Assembly (NCBI GenBank): GCA_045595165.1
Contig: JAZNZY010000017.1
Location: 1-64,000 of the forward strand
Direction of reading: 5' to 3'
From: SFLA01 sp045595165
Lineage (GTDB): Bacteria > Bacillota > Clostridia > Oscillospirales > CAG-382
DNA length: 64,000 nucleotides
Shown: positions 42,600-49,872 of the stretch, piece by piece
Layout of the letters: the number at the start of each line of letters is the position of its first letter
How positions within the stretch are numbered: position 1 is the stretch's first letter
Notes under the pieces: model-generated
Databases searched by the model: none
Seen by the model: only the letters and a program-made list of their open reading frames with translations
What the model was told of the DNA's origin: nothing
Translations under genes and position numbers: made by a program

Positions 42600-43712
42600 T
42601 TATTGCGTGAATGTTTCGATTATATATAAAAACTGAACTGCCCAGAAAGTTAACTCGCACCAAATTGAAGTATCTTTTTTGTGGTCCGGTTCCAATCCAA
42701 TTTCTACATAAGGATGCGCGCTTCTAAAATTGTCTTTGAAACGACTTTTTTGATACGATGATTCAAAGGTGGTTCTTAATACCCCGTCATACGAAAGCAT
42801 CTCTTTTAATGTTATTACTGAATCTTTAACGACTTTTGATTTATCGCCGCACACCATTGCAAGTGCAGTCAAAGTCTTGCGTTGATTCGGTGCTTTTTGA
42901 GGGAATGATAAAGGCAAAAATGGTTGCATATATGCCCAACCCGGACCGACTTGTTTACCGTTTATCTTTACAGCAAAACCGACCCAATCTTTAGTTATAC
43001 GATCATGATGATCAATAGCTGCGGCAAGACGGTTTATCTTCTCCTTGGTACGCCAACTTTGTGTGTTAGCCAAGGTTTCCAAATGATACTGACACGGAAA
43101 ATAGGTATCAGGTGAAATCGTAGGATAGTTGTATTTTCGCTTTAAGTCTGGATTATAGGTCGTAATCTCATTTGGAGCCTCATAATCAAGTAAACTCACA
43201 AAAGCGTTATACGAAGCATCAACAAAATGTTTCATTTCAGGGTCGTCTCCACAGCCAAGTAACGCTTGACAAGCATACAACACAACATCAAGCGTTGAAC
43301 CGCTGTTAATGCCGAGGCTTCTTGTTGCATAACGAACCTTTTCCGGGTTGTAATATGAAAACTCTTTTTCCAAAACTTTATCATCGCGCATAGCTTTGAC
43401 AAAATTTTTAACAATAGGAGTGTCTTTGGGAATCGCATAGTTGTGCAGAAGCCTTGCAGCGTTTTCGCCGTCATCTAAATGGGAGGACTTGAATTTCTCC
43501 CAAGAATGCATACCAATACCGATATAACCGTTAGGTTTAACATGCGTCAAAAGAAGTTGATAATCTGGAGTTTGTTTTACTCTTTCAAGAAGTTTTTCTT
43601 CTTCGTTTTCAGACAAATCCCGAAGAATTTCCTTGTGTAAACGGTATTGTATAACATCTCTGCCGTTTTCGAGCAGAAAATTAATTGATTTAGAATACTT
43701 ATCTCTGAACAT
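42600..43712 (-). CDS. Unknown protein, possible alpha/alpha-toroid fold, second of a related pair
   Basis: A 370-residue helical protein without signal peptide. PNGYIGIGMHSWEKF and the helix-rich repeat pattern recall prenyltransferase/squalene-cyclase-like alpha/alpha toroids, but no DxDD or zinc motif is visible. THSWRS/TQSWRTKEK and the general layout are shared with the neighbour upstream, so the two are distant paralogues. It is the last gene of the AraC-GyrI operon, 9 nt after its paralogue. Catalytic role unknown. Confidence 0.7.
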   Translation of the reverse strand: MFRDKYSKSINFLLENGRDVIQYRLHKEILRDLSENEEEKLLERVKQTPDYQLLLTHVKPNGYIGIGMHSWEKFKSSHLDDGENAARLLHNYAIPKDTPIVKNFVKAMRDDKVLEKEFSYYNPEKVRYATRSLGINSGSTLDVVLYACQALLGCGDDPEMKHFVDASYNAFVSLLDYEAPNEITTYNPDLKRKYNYPTISPDTYFPCQYHLETLANTQSWRTKEKINRLAAAIDHHDRITKDWVGFAVKINGKQVGPGWAYMQPFLPLSFPQKAPNQRKTLTALAMVCGDKSKVVKDSVITLKEMLSYDGVLRTTFESSYQKSRFKDNFRSAHPYVEIGLEPDHKKDTSIWCELTFWAVQFLYIIETFTQ

Positions 43713-43721
43713 TTTTTCTCC

Positions 43722-44768
43722 TTAATCAACCACATTCCAAACAGCCCGTAACAAAGCATAAGTCAGGTCGCATTTTGCGGCTGAACGTTTTCTGTAATTA
43801 GGTTCTTTACCTGATACTTTCCGAAATGCATTGAAAACTCTGTCGGGGATAACATCGACGTTATCCTCTTTTTCGAGAAAGTCTGCCAAGACAAAATATG
43901 TTTCATCCGATTGGCGAACCCAATCGGGAACGCCTGATACAGCGCCAAGCCAAAAAGCAAATTGGAAGTTGTACGGATCGTTAATTATTTGATATAGCTT
44001 CTCCTCGTCAATTGGCTTCAACGCTTTCCAGTTGTAATTGAACGGACCGACACAACTGCCGCCGAATTCTTTCGGTTTCTTGAAGGTGATGAACTCGTCA
44101 AAATCTTTCATCATTTCATAGGCGTGTTTCATTGCAACTTTTGCAATCTTCATCCGTTCCTCGCTTCGCCAGCTATGCGTTGCATTTAGCAGACCGATAT
44201 GATTAGCGCCGGGGAAGCGGGCAAATGGTTTATAATATCTCTCGTTTTTTCCTTTCTTTGTAAAATCATCAACAGATTTGTAACCGGAAACGGCTTCAAC
44301 GTGTTCCCAAGAAAGTGCTATTTGTTCAGCCAGAATCGGATAGCTTTCATCATAGCCAACCCAAGAAAGAATAGAAGCGATGATAGCATTGTTTCCACCA
44401 CGCCCTTCCGCATCCAATCCGTCGCCGCCATGAAACCAATTTTTATGTTTTGAAGCAATTTCCGGCGTTATAAGTGCGTGTATTCCTTTTTGAATAGCCG
44501 TATGCTCTTTCTCGATACCTGCGTTCAAAAGCGTGCCTATAGATCGCTCCATACCGTATTCACCGCCGTGCAACTCTTCGCCGAACCAGCCGTCGGGATG
44601 TTGGCAAGCAAGGTGTTTTTTAATATTTTCTTGTTCCAATATCTCGCTTCGCATTTTTTGCATGAACGGTTCTGATAAAGGTGTTTTAATAAAATCGCGA
44701 TGGACAAGAAATTTAATGCTTGTGCAAGCGTTTTCGGTAAGAAAGTCTATATGCTTTTGAAACTTCAT
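43722..44768 (-). CDS. Unknown protein, possible alpha/alpha-toroid fold, first of a related pair
   Basis: A 348-residue helical protein. HPDGWFGEELHGGEYGMERSI resembles the aromatic-Gly repeat turns of alpha/alpha-toroid enzymes, and NATHSWRSEERMKIAKVAM parallels TQSWRTKEKINRLAAAI in the next gene. ATG 44768 sits after GGAGAAATAAAA; the longer frame has no ribosome binding site. The start is 2 nt from the stop of the GyrI-like gene, so translation is coupled. No family is recognised with certainty. Confidence 0.7.
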   Translation of the reverse strand: MKFQKHIDFLTENACTSIKFLVHRDFIKTPLSEPFMQKMRSEILEQENIKKHLACQHPDGWFGEELHGGEYGMERSIGTLLNAGIEKEHTAIQKGIHALITPEIASKHKNWFHGGDGLDAEGRGGNNAIIASILSWVGYDESYPILAEQIALSWEHVEAVSGYKSVDDFTKKGKNERYYKPFARFPGANHIGLLNATHSWRSEERMKIAKVAMKHAYEMMKDFDEFITFKKPKEFGGSCVGPFNYNWKALKPIDEEKLYQIINDPYNFQFAFWLGAVSGVPDWVRQSDETYFVLADFLEKEDNVDVIPDRVFNAFRKVSGKEPNYRKRSAAKCDLTYALLRAVWNVVD

Positions 44769-44770
44769 TT

Positions 44771-45274
44771 TTATTTCTCCACAAAATAGCAATAATCCAG
44801 AATAATTTTTCCGTTTTCGTCCGGGGTAGTGTATCTCGGGCAGAGGCAGTTTTCGAATGACCAAGTTCCTCCGTTTTTATCTTTCCAAATCACCATACCG
44901 TTTTTAACCAATTCAGGTTTGCACGCCGAGGTATCGTGAATATCAGCTTCATAACCGTATATCCAACAAGTGCCTAAAGATAATCCGTCGAAATCCTTAT
45001 GTTCAAAACCGTCTGGAACAGGAGTTTCGGCAGGTGTAAACATACCGATCCAATATTCAAATTCGGATTCCGGAGACCGATGCTCAAGACCAACATATCC
45101 ACCGCCGTTTTCCCAAATGTTAAGTATAGCATCTGTTCCGCCCATCGTTTTTTCAAGAATTCCAAACCAATCGTTAGCCCAGAATTCATCCCAATGACCA
45201 AACTCTCCGTACTTCTTGCCTATAAAGCGCATATTCGGGATTTTTTCTTTGAATACTTTTTTGATCTCTGCCAT
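44771..45274 (-). CDS. Stand-alone GyrI-like effector-binding protein
   Basis: A 167-residue protein with the GyrI/SMBD pattern: two beta-alpha-beta units with FIGKKYGEFGHWDEFWAN, YVGLEHRSPESEFEYWIGMF, PVPDGFEHKDFDG and CPRYTTPDENG...LDYCYFVEK at the end. Such domains bind small hydrophobic or cationic ligands and may bind or hydrolyse toxins. The AraC regulator immediately upstream (2 nt gap) carries the same type of domain, so both may bind one ligand. Confidence 0.83.
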   Translation of the reverse strand: MAEIKKVFKEKIPNMRFIGKKYGEFGHWDEFWANDWFGILEKTMGGTDAILNIWENGGGYVGLEHRSPESEFEYWIGMFTPAETPVPDGFEHKDFDGLSLGTCWIYGYEADIHDTSACKPELVKNGMVIWKDKNGGTWSFENCLCPRYTTPDENGKIILDYCYFVEK

Positions 45275-45276
45275 TT

Positions 45277-46107
45277 TTAATTCTCCTTAATTAACGGAAC
45301 GTAGATATGCTCCGAATATTCTTTGCTTGATTCCATATATGATTCGAGTTCATAAGCGTCTTTTCGTTTATAACCGCTTGTTGGAAGCCAAACGGTGTTT
45401 ATCCATTCCCAGGTTTTACGTATAGTATCTACGAAATCATATTGGTTAGCAGGAACGGTTTGAAAAACAGCATAGAGCCCGCCCTCTATCTCGATTTCTA
45501 TGGTAGTGTCGACGTCTCCTTTTGCGAGTTCTGTTGGAATCCCGATATAGTATTCAAGACAATTTTTGTTTTTGTTCCATCTCATTACACCGAAATCTTC
45601 GGTTAAAATGCCTCCGGAAAGTGTCAGCGAACGTTTTTCAGTATTATACTTGTTCCAGCAATTCGGCGGAAAAGTATCACCGAAATTATATGCTGTCAAG
45701 ACAAAACCTTCAATAAATTTCATAGCAACTACAGGAACGGGGTAAGTCTTCTCAAATTCAAATGGCTCAAACAGACGTAAACTGCAGTTTGCTTTTTTAA
45801 ATTCGGTCGGCAGTATATTGTGTTCGGATTTAAATGCCCGCGTAAAGTTTTCCTTGGAATTGAAGCCGTATTCAAAAGCTATATCTGAAACCGGTCTGTT
45901 ACCGCCAATACGTTTAACTATTTCGGAAATTCGCCGTTTTCGTATGTAATCAGCGGGAGTTAAACCAACGAACTCTTTAAAAACTCGCAAAAAATGAAAT
46001 TCAGAATAACCTGCAATTTTCGATAAAGAAGTAATATTAAGTTTTGTGTCGTCTTTCAAATGATTTTCAATATAATCTAAAACCCTTGAAATATTACTTT
46101 TCTTCAT
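45277..46107 (-). CDS. AraC-family regulator with GyrI-like ligand domain
   Basis: A 276-residue protein. Residues 1-105 hold two AraC helix-turn-helix motifs (LNITSLSKIAGYSEFHFLRVFKEFVG and PVSDIAFEYGFNSKENFTRAFK). Residues about 110-275 form a GyrI-like domain ending IRKTWEWINTVWLPTSGY. This is the Rob/BltR/TipA-like plan in which ligand binding activates transcription. It leads an operon with a lone GyrI-like protein and two related unknown proteins, which it presumably regulates. Confidence 0.92.
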   Translation of the reverse strand: MKKSNISRVLDYIENHLKDDTKLNITSLSKIAGYSEFHFLRVFKEFVGLTPADYIRKRRISEIVKRIGGNRPVSDIAFEYGFNSKENFTRAFKSEHNILPTEFKKANCSLRLFEPFEFEKTYPVPVVAMKFIEGFVLTAYNFGDTFPPNCWNKYNTEKRSLTLSGGILTEDFGVMRWNKNKNCLEYYIGIPTELAKGDVDTTIEIEIEGGLYAVFQTVPANQYDFVDTIRKTWEWINTVWLPTSGYKRKDAYELESYMESSKEYSEHIYVPLIKEN

Positions 46108-46191
46108 TTCCGCTCCATCGATAATTTATGAATGTCATTATAACACAAGAAAAAAGAATAGTATTGATAAAAATTGCGTTTATAAACAAAC

Positions 46192-46221
46192 AGCCTATGA
46201 ATCATAAGAAATTCATAGGCT
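46192..46221 (-). terminator. Terminator after nagB
   Basis: AGCCTATGAAT (46192-46202) pairs with ATTCATAGGCT (46211-46221). On the minus strand it is followed by GTTTGTTT; on the plus strand by ATTTTA. It separates nagB from the AraC operon. Confidence 0.7.
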
Positions 46222-46238
46222 ATTTTATGTTTAATTAA

Positions 46239-46961
46239 TTAACCGTTGTAAGCGTCTTTATCGCAGATAAGTACAACGTCGGGGTGAACCTTGAGCAGGG
46301 TAGCGGGGCACTGGGTAGTGATGCGGTCATCCTGCATCTTAACGATAACGTTGTGCTTGCCCTTGCCGCTTGCAAGAACGATGATCTTCTTTGCCTGCAT
46401 AATGGAGCCGATACCCATTGTAACTGCCTGGGTGGGAACGTCTGCCTTAGAAGCAAAGAAACGGGAGTTAGCTTCGATAGTGCTGTCGGTAAGACCGGTG
46501 AGGTGGGTACCAACGTAAAGCTCTTCTTCGGGTTCGTTAAAGGCGATATGTCCGTTGGGGCCGAGACCGAGAACCTGAAGGTCGATACCGCCTGCAGCCT
46601 TAATAGCTTCGTCATAAGCCTTACCCATAGCCGCGGGATCTTCTGCAAGACCGTCGGGCACGTTGGTGTTAGCCTTGTCGATATCTATGTGATCGAACAG
46701 ATTGTGGTTCATAAAGTAACGGTAGCTCTGATCGTGATCGGGAGCCAGGGGATAATATTCGTCAAGGTTATAAGAAGTAACGTCCTTAAAGGTGATTTCG
46801 CCTGCTTTGTTCATAGCAGAAAGGCACTTGTACATACCTACGGGAGTAGAACCGGTAGCAAGACCGAGTACGCAGGAAGGGTTAGCCTTTACGGTTTCCG
46901 CAATTATCTCTGCGCCCGCTTTGGACATTTCTTCGTAGTTTTCGCAAACAATAATTTTCAT
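46239..46961 (-). CDS. nagB: Glucosamine-6-phosphate deaminase
   Basis: A 240-residue enzyme that converts GlcN6P to Fru6P and ammonia. GLATGSTPVGMY binds phosphate, the catalytic Asp is in YNLDEYYPL, and GLGPNGHIAFNEP holds the Asp/His/Glu catalytic block equivalent. Its length is that of the Firmicutes type without allosteric C-terminal lobe. It links GH20-derived amino sugars to glycolysis. GGAGGAAACTTTTG precedes the ATG. Confidence 0.96.
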   Translation of the reverse strand: MKIIVCENYEEMSKAGAEIIAETVKANPSCVLGLATGSTPVGMYKCLSAMNKAGEITFKDVTSYNLDEYYPLAPDHDQSYRYFMNHNLFDHIDIDKANTNVPDGLAEDPAAMGKAYDEAIKAAGGIDLQVLGLGPNGHIAFNEPEEELYVGTHLTGLTDSTIEANSRFFASKADVPTQAVTMGIGSIMQAKKIIVLASGKGKHNVIVKMQDDRITTQCPATLLKVHPDVVLICDKDAYNG

Positions 46962-47002
46962 AACAAAAGTTTCCTCCGTTTATGTTTGAATTTACAAATT
47001 GG

Positions 47003-47031
47003 ATTTTAACACATTCTTTTATGTTTTTCAA
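47003..47031 (-). promoter_or_regulatory. Promoter of nagB
   Basis: On the minus strand, TTGAAA (47031-47026), 17 bp and TAAAAT (47008-47003), about 40 nt before the start codon. Confidence 0.8.
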
Positions 47032-47059
47032 GATATATGGGCAAATTTTGTAAAAATAA

Positions 47060-47089
47060 TGCCGATACGTTTTAAAACGTATCGGCATA
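47060..47089 (-). terminator. 30-nt perfect palindrome, terminator of the decarboxylase genes
   Basis: ATGCCGATACGTTTT and its exact complement form a stem without loop bases. On the minus strand TATTTTTAC follows. It can stop transcription of the gamma-like gene before nagB. Confidence 0.8.
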
Positions 47090-47093
47090 GGTT

Positions 47094-47408
47094 TTATTCT
47101 TTCTTATCCTTGAAGAGGGTAAGCAGATACATAAAGCAAACGATAATCGCAGTTACCAAAAAGATACCAACCATACCGAATCCCATAATCAGGAGGGATT
47201 GCTTGGTATTCGCAAACTTGTCGTCATTTTTATCGTCGTCTTCGGATTCATCGGAAACTTCAGTGCTGTTGTTTTCATCAACCCAAACGTCGCTTTCCTC
47301 ATTCACAGAAACGTCTGCGCTGCCTTCGGCAAAAACGGGAACGTTGACTGCGGTAAGGATAGAGAAGAGGAATACGGTAATAAGTAAAACAGAAATAATC
47401 TTTTTCAT
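47094..47408 (-). CDS. OadG-like gamma subunit of a Na+-translocating decarboxylase
   Basis: A 104-residue protein with a signal-peptide-like N-terminus (MKKIISVLLITVFLFSIL...VFAEG), an acidic Ser/Asp-rich segment (residues about 30-65) and one membrane helix (LLIMGFGMVGIFLVTAIIVCFMYLL) with a Lys-rich tail. The helix matches OadG/MmdD gamma chains, which assemble the decarboxylase complex. It follows the beta subunit by 15 nt on the same strand. The cleavable N-terminal leader plus acidic spacer is longer than in simple OadG proteins. Confidence 0.8.
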   Translation of the reverse strand: MKKIISVLLITVFLFSILTAVNVPVFAEGSADVSVNEESDVWVDENNSTEVSDESEDDDKNDDKFANTKQSLLIMGFGMVGIFLVTAIIVCFMYLLTLFKDKKE

Positions 47409-47423
47409 TATAAATCCCCCTCT

Positions 47424-48569
47424 TTAACCTAAAATGCTGAGTATAATACCGCCTGCAATAACGGATGCAACCTGACCGGAAACGTTAACACCGATAGAGT
47501 GCATAAGCAGGAAGTTATGAGGATCTTCTTTAAGACCGAGCTTGTGAACAACACGTGCAGACATAGGGAATGCGGAAATACCTGCTGCGCCGATCATGGG
47601 GTTAACCTTCTTCTTGGTGAAGAGGTTGAGGAACTTAGCGAATAATACGCCGCCTGCGGTATCAAAGATAAACGCAAACAGACCAAGACCGATAACGATA
47701 AGAGTATCCCAACGGAGGAAGTCAGATGCTTTCATAGTGAATGCAACGGTAATACCGAGAAGCAGAGTTACCAGATTTGCAAGCACCTTCTGTGCGGTAT
47801 CGGAAAGAGAATCAAGTCTGCCGCACTCACGAATAAGGTTACCGAACATAAGGAAGCCTATGAGGGAAACACACTCGGGAGCGATAAGACCAACAACTAT
47901 AGTTACGATGATGGGGAAGAGGATACGAGTCTTTTTGGAAACGCCCTTGGGGGAGTATTCCATACGTATAAGTCTTTCCTTCTTGGTGGTGAGAAGCTTG
48001 ATAACGGGAGGCTGTACGATAGGAACGAGAGCCATATAAGAGTATGCGGCAACTATTATAGCACCGATATACTTTGTTTCGAACTGTCCCGCAACAAAAA
48101 TACTTGTAGGACCGTCAGCAGCGCCGATAATTGCAATGGAAGCGGCGTCTTTAATAAGGAATCCTTCGCCAAACAGACCAAGGTCGCCGAGCAGAGCAGC
48201 AAGGAAAAGGGTTATAAATATACCGAACTGTGCGGATGCACCGAACAGCATAAGCTTTGGGTTGGAAAGCAGAGGACCAAAGTCGATCATTGCGCCGATA
48301 CCGATAAACAGAAGCAAGGGCAACAATTCGTTTTCAATGGTTGCTCCGTAAAGCATCTCAATAACTTCAGGTGCTCCTGCGATGGGCAGGTTAACCAATA
48401 TAGCGCCAAAGCCCATGGGAAGAAGCAGGGTAGGCTCCATATCAAACTTAATAGCAAGGAAGATCAAGAAACCGCCGATCACCCACATGGCTATCATACC
48501 GGGCTGTTCTTTTACGATGCTAACTGCATTTTCGTAAATGAACTTCATGTTTTCAAAAAAGAATTCCAA
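47424..48569 (-). CDS. Na+-translocating decarboxylase beta subunit (OadB/GcdB/MmdB family)
   Basis: A 381-residue membrane protein with about ten helices. GIGAMIDFGPLLSNPKLMLFGASAQFGIF, GAADGPTSIFVAGQF (conserved Asp of the Na+ path) and NPMIGAAGISAFPMSARVVHKLG are hallmarks of this family. It couples biotin-carboxyl decarboxylation to Na+ export. Alpha and biotin-carrier genes are not in the window, so oxaloacetate, methylmalonyl-CoA and glutaconyl-CoA all remain possible. The start is TTG at 48569 behind AAGGAGATG. It is preceded by a structured leader. Confidence 0.93.
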   Translation of the reverse strand: MEFFFENMKFIYENAVSIVKEQPGMIAMWVIGGFLIFLAIKFDMEPTLLLPMGFGAILVNLPIAGAPEVIEMLYGATIENELLPLLLFIGIGAMIDFGPLLSNPKLMLFGASAQFGIFITLFLAALLGDLGLFGEGFLIKDAASIAIIGAADGPTSIFVAGQFETKYIGAIIVAAYSYMALVPIVQPPVIKLLTTKKERLIRMEYSPKGVSKKTRILFPIIVTIVVGLIAPECVSLIGFLMFGNLIRECGRLDSLSDTAQKVLANLVTLLLGITVAFTMKASDFLRWDTLIVIGLGLFAFIFDTAGGVLFAKFLNLFTKKKVNPMIGAAGISAFPMSARVVHKLGLKEDPHNFLLMHSIGVNVSGQVASVIAGGIILSILG

Positions 48570-48626
48570 AAGTAATCACATCTCCTTAAAACAAAAATAG
48601 ACCCTTACCGCCTTTGTAATGGCGAT

Positions 48627-48716
48627 AAAAGTCTTGCAATTTAATGACTGCGCGGACTGTAAAGTCGTATTGACGCAACAGACAACGGATTTCACCGCTT
48701 GCTACTCCCTTTTATT
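48627..48716 (-). promoter_or_regulatory. Structured leader resembling a yybP-ykoY (Mn2+) riboswitch
   Basis: The minus-strand leader reads GGGAGTAGC (48709-48701), a P2 hairpin (CAAGCGG...CCGTTG), GCGTCAATACG and GCAAGAC (48639-48633). P1 is ATAAAAG (48715-48709) with CTTTTAT (48633-48627). These blocks and their order match the yybP-ykoY Mn2+ aptamer as I know it. An alternative stem TTATCGCC/GGCGGTAA overlaps the P1 3' strand and is followed by a T-rich run, a plausible switch. Genes under this class are usually Mn2+ exporters, so a sodium-responsive class is an alternative. Covariance-model scoring would decide. Confidence 0.6.
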
Positions 48717-48723
48717 ACTGTCA

Positions 48724-48752
48724 ATAATAGCATATTGTTTTAAATTTGTAAA
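48724..48752 (-). promoter_or_regulatory. Promoter of the decarboxylase leader
   Basis: On the minus strand, TTTACA (48752-48747), 17 bp and TATTAT (48729-48724). The predicted start near 48717 is the first base of the structured leader. Confidence 0.75.
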
Positions 48753-48770
48753 GTCTTTGGCTGAAAAATA

Positions 48771-48799
48771 TTTACTTAGTTTACCTTTTGTGCTATAAT
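48771..48799 (+). promoter_or_regulatory. Promoter of the flippase-phosphoesterase-gltA operon
   Basis: TTTACT (48771-48776), 17 bp and a perfect TATAAT (48794-48799). Confidence 0.7.
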
Positions 48800-48827
48800 A
48801 AAGTAATATACTGTTAAGGAGCATATG

Positions 48828-49871
48828 ATGAAGGATAGCCAACAGAAAAAACCGTCCTCAAAGCTTACCGCTTTTTACATTGCGATAATAGCAGTCATCA
48901 TTATTGGTGTCGCTGTTTATATTGCAGTGCAATATGATGCGGTCGAGGTTTTGTCAACTATACGAAATATCGATCCTCTCTTCGTGTTTTGCGGAGTAGC
49001 TATGGTCTTCCTTCAGCTTTATTGCGAAGCGGGCTGCTTTAAGATACTTTTCAGACTATTGGGACGAAAAATCTCCTTCTCTTCCGCTTCCGGGTATGCG
49101 GGCACCGACCTTTTGTATTCAAACATCTCTCCCGCACAGCTTGCCGGCCTTCCTGCGGCGGGTTATTCTATGTATAAAGACGGCATCGATACTGCCTCAT
49201 CCTGCAATATACTTGCCATTTATTCTATGTGTAACCGTATAGCTGTAGTTATAGTTGCAACCGCAGCGGTATGCGTGTTTCCTGTTCTACTGAATACAGG
49301 CTCTGCACTGTTTATCACTCTGTTTATTTACGGTGCTATCGTTAATTTGTGCATTGTCGCCTTGTTTGCACTGACTTTATTCGCCCCTTCTTTTGCTCGG
49401 CGTCTTATTCCCGGTGTTGTCCGCTTTCTTTCCCGTTTTAAGTTTTTGCATATAAAAGAAACAGCCGTTGAAAAATCCGTTAAAAGTGCCGAGGATTACA
49501 TTTCCGCATCAAAGATAATGCGGTCTTCTCCTTTTACGGTGCTGGCTGTATTGTTTATATGTATCGTAAAACGAATTATCAATTTTTCAATCGTCTATTT
49601 TGCGTATCTTGCTTTCGGTTTAAGGCACGAAAGTTTTGTATATATTGTTGCCGTACAATCTGTCCTGGCGGTTTCTTCCGAGTCGGTGCCGATACCGGGC
49701 TCCGCAGGTGTTGCAGAGAACGTTTTCACTATTCTTTACAGCGGTGTTTTCGGCCCCAGGCTTTATATTCCCGCTATGATCGTTACAAGAGCTTTGAACT
49801 TTTTTGCTTTGCTCGTTGTAAGCGGTTTTCATTCTCTTGTTTATAATTTTTTCGGAAGAAAGGTAAAATGA
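48828..49871 (+). CDS. Lysylphosphatidylglycerol synthase/flippase-like (YbhN/UPF0104) membrane protein
   Basis: A 347-residue protein with about eight hydrophobic segments. YSNISPAQLAGLPAAGYSMYKDG and SVPIPGSAGVAENVFTILY (with the G-x-G turn) are hallmarks of the LPG synthase TM/UPF0104 family. No catalytic LysX-type C-terminal domain is present, so it is a stand-alone flippase-like protein. AAGGAG lies six bases before ATG 48828; ATG 48825 is too close. One base separates it from the next gene. Confidence 0.83.
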   Translation: MKDSQQKKPSSKLTAFYIAIIAVIIIGVAVYIAVQYDAVEVLSTIRNIDPLFVFCGVAMVFLQLYCEAGCFKILFRLLGRKISFSSASGYAGTDLLYSNISPAQLAGLPAAGYSMYKDGIDTASSCNILAIYSMCNRIAVVIVATAAVCVFPVLLNTGSALFITLFIYGAIVNLCIVALFALTLFAPSFARRLIPGVVRFLSRFKFLHIKETAVEKSVKSAEDYISASKIMRSSPFTVLAVLFICIVKRIINFSIVYFAYLAFGLRHESFVYIVAVQSVLAVSSESVPIPGSAGVAENVFTILYSGVFGPRLYIPAMIVTRALNFFALLVVSGFHSLVYNFFGRKVK

Positions 49872-49872
49872 T

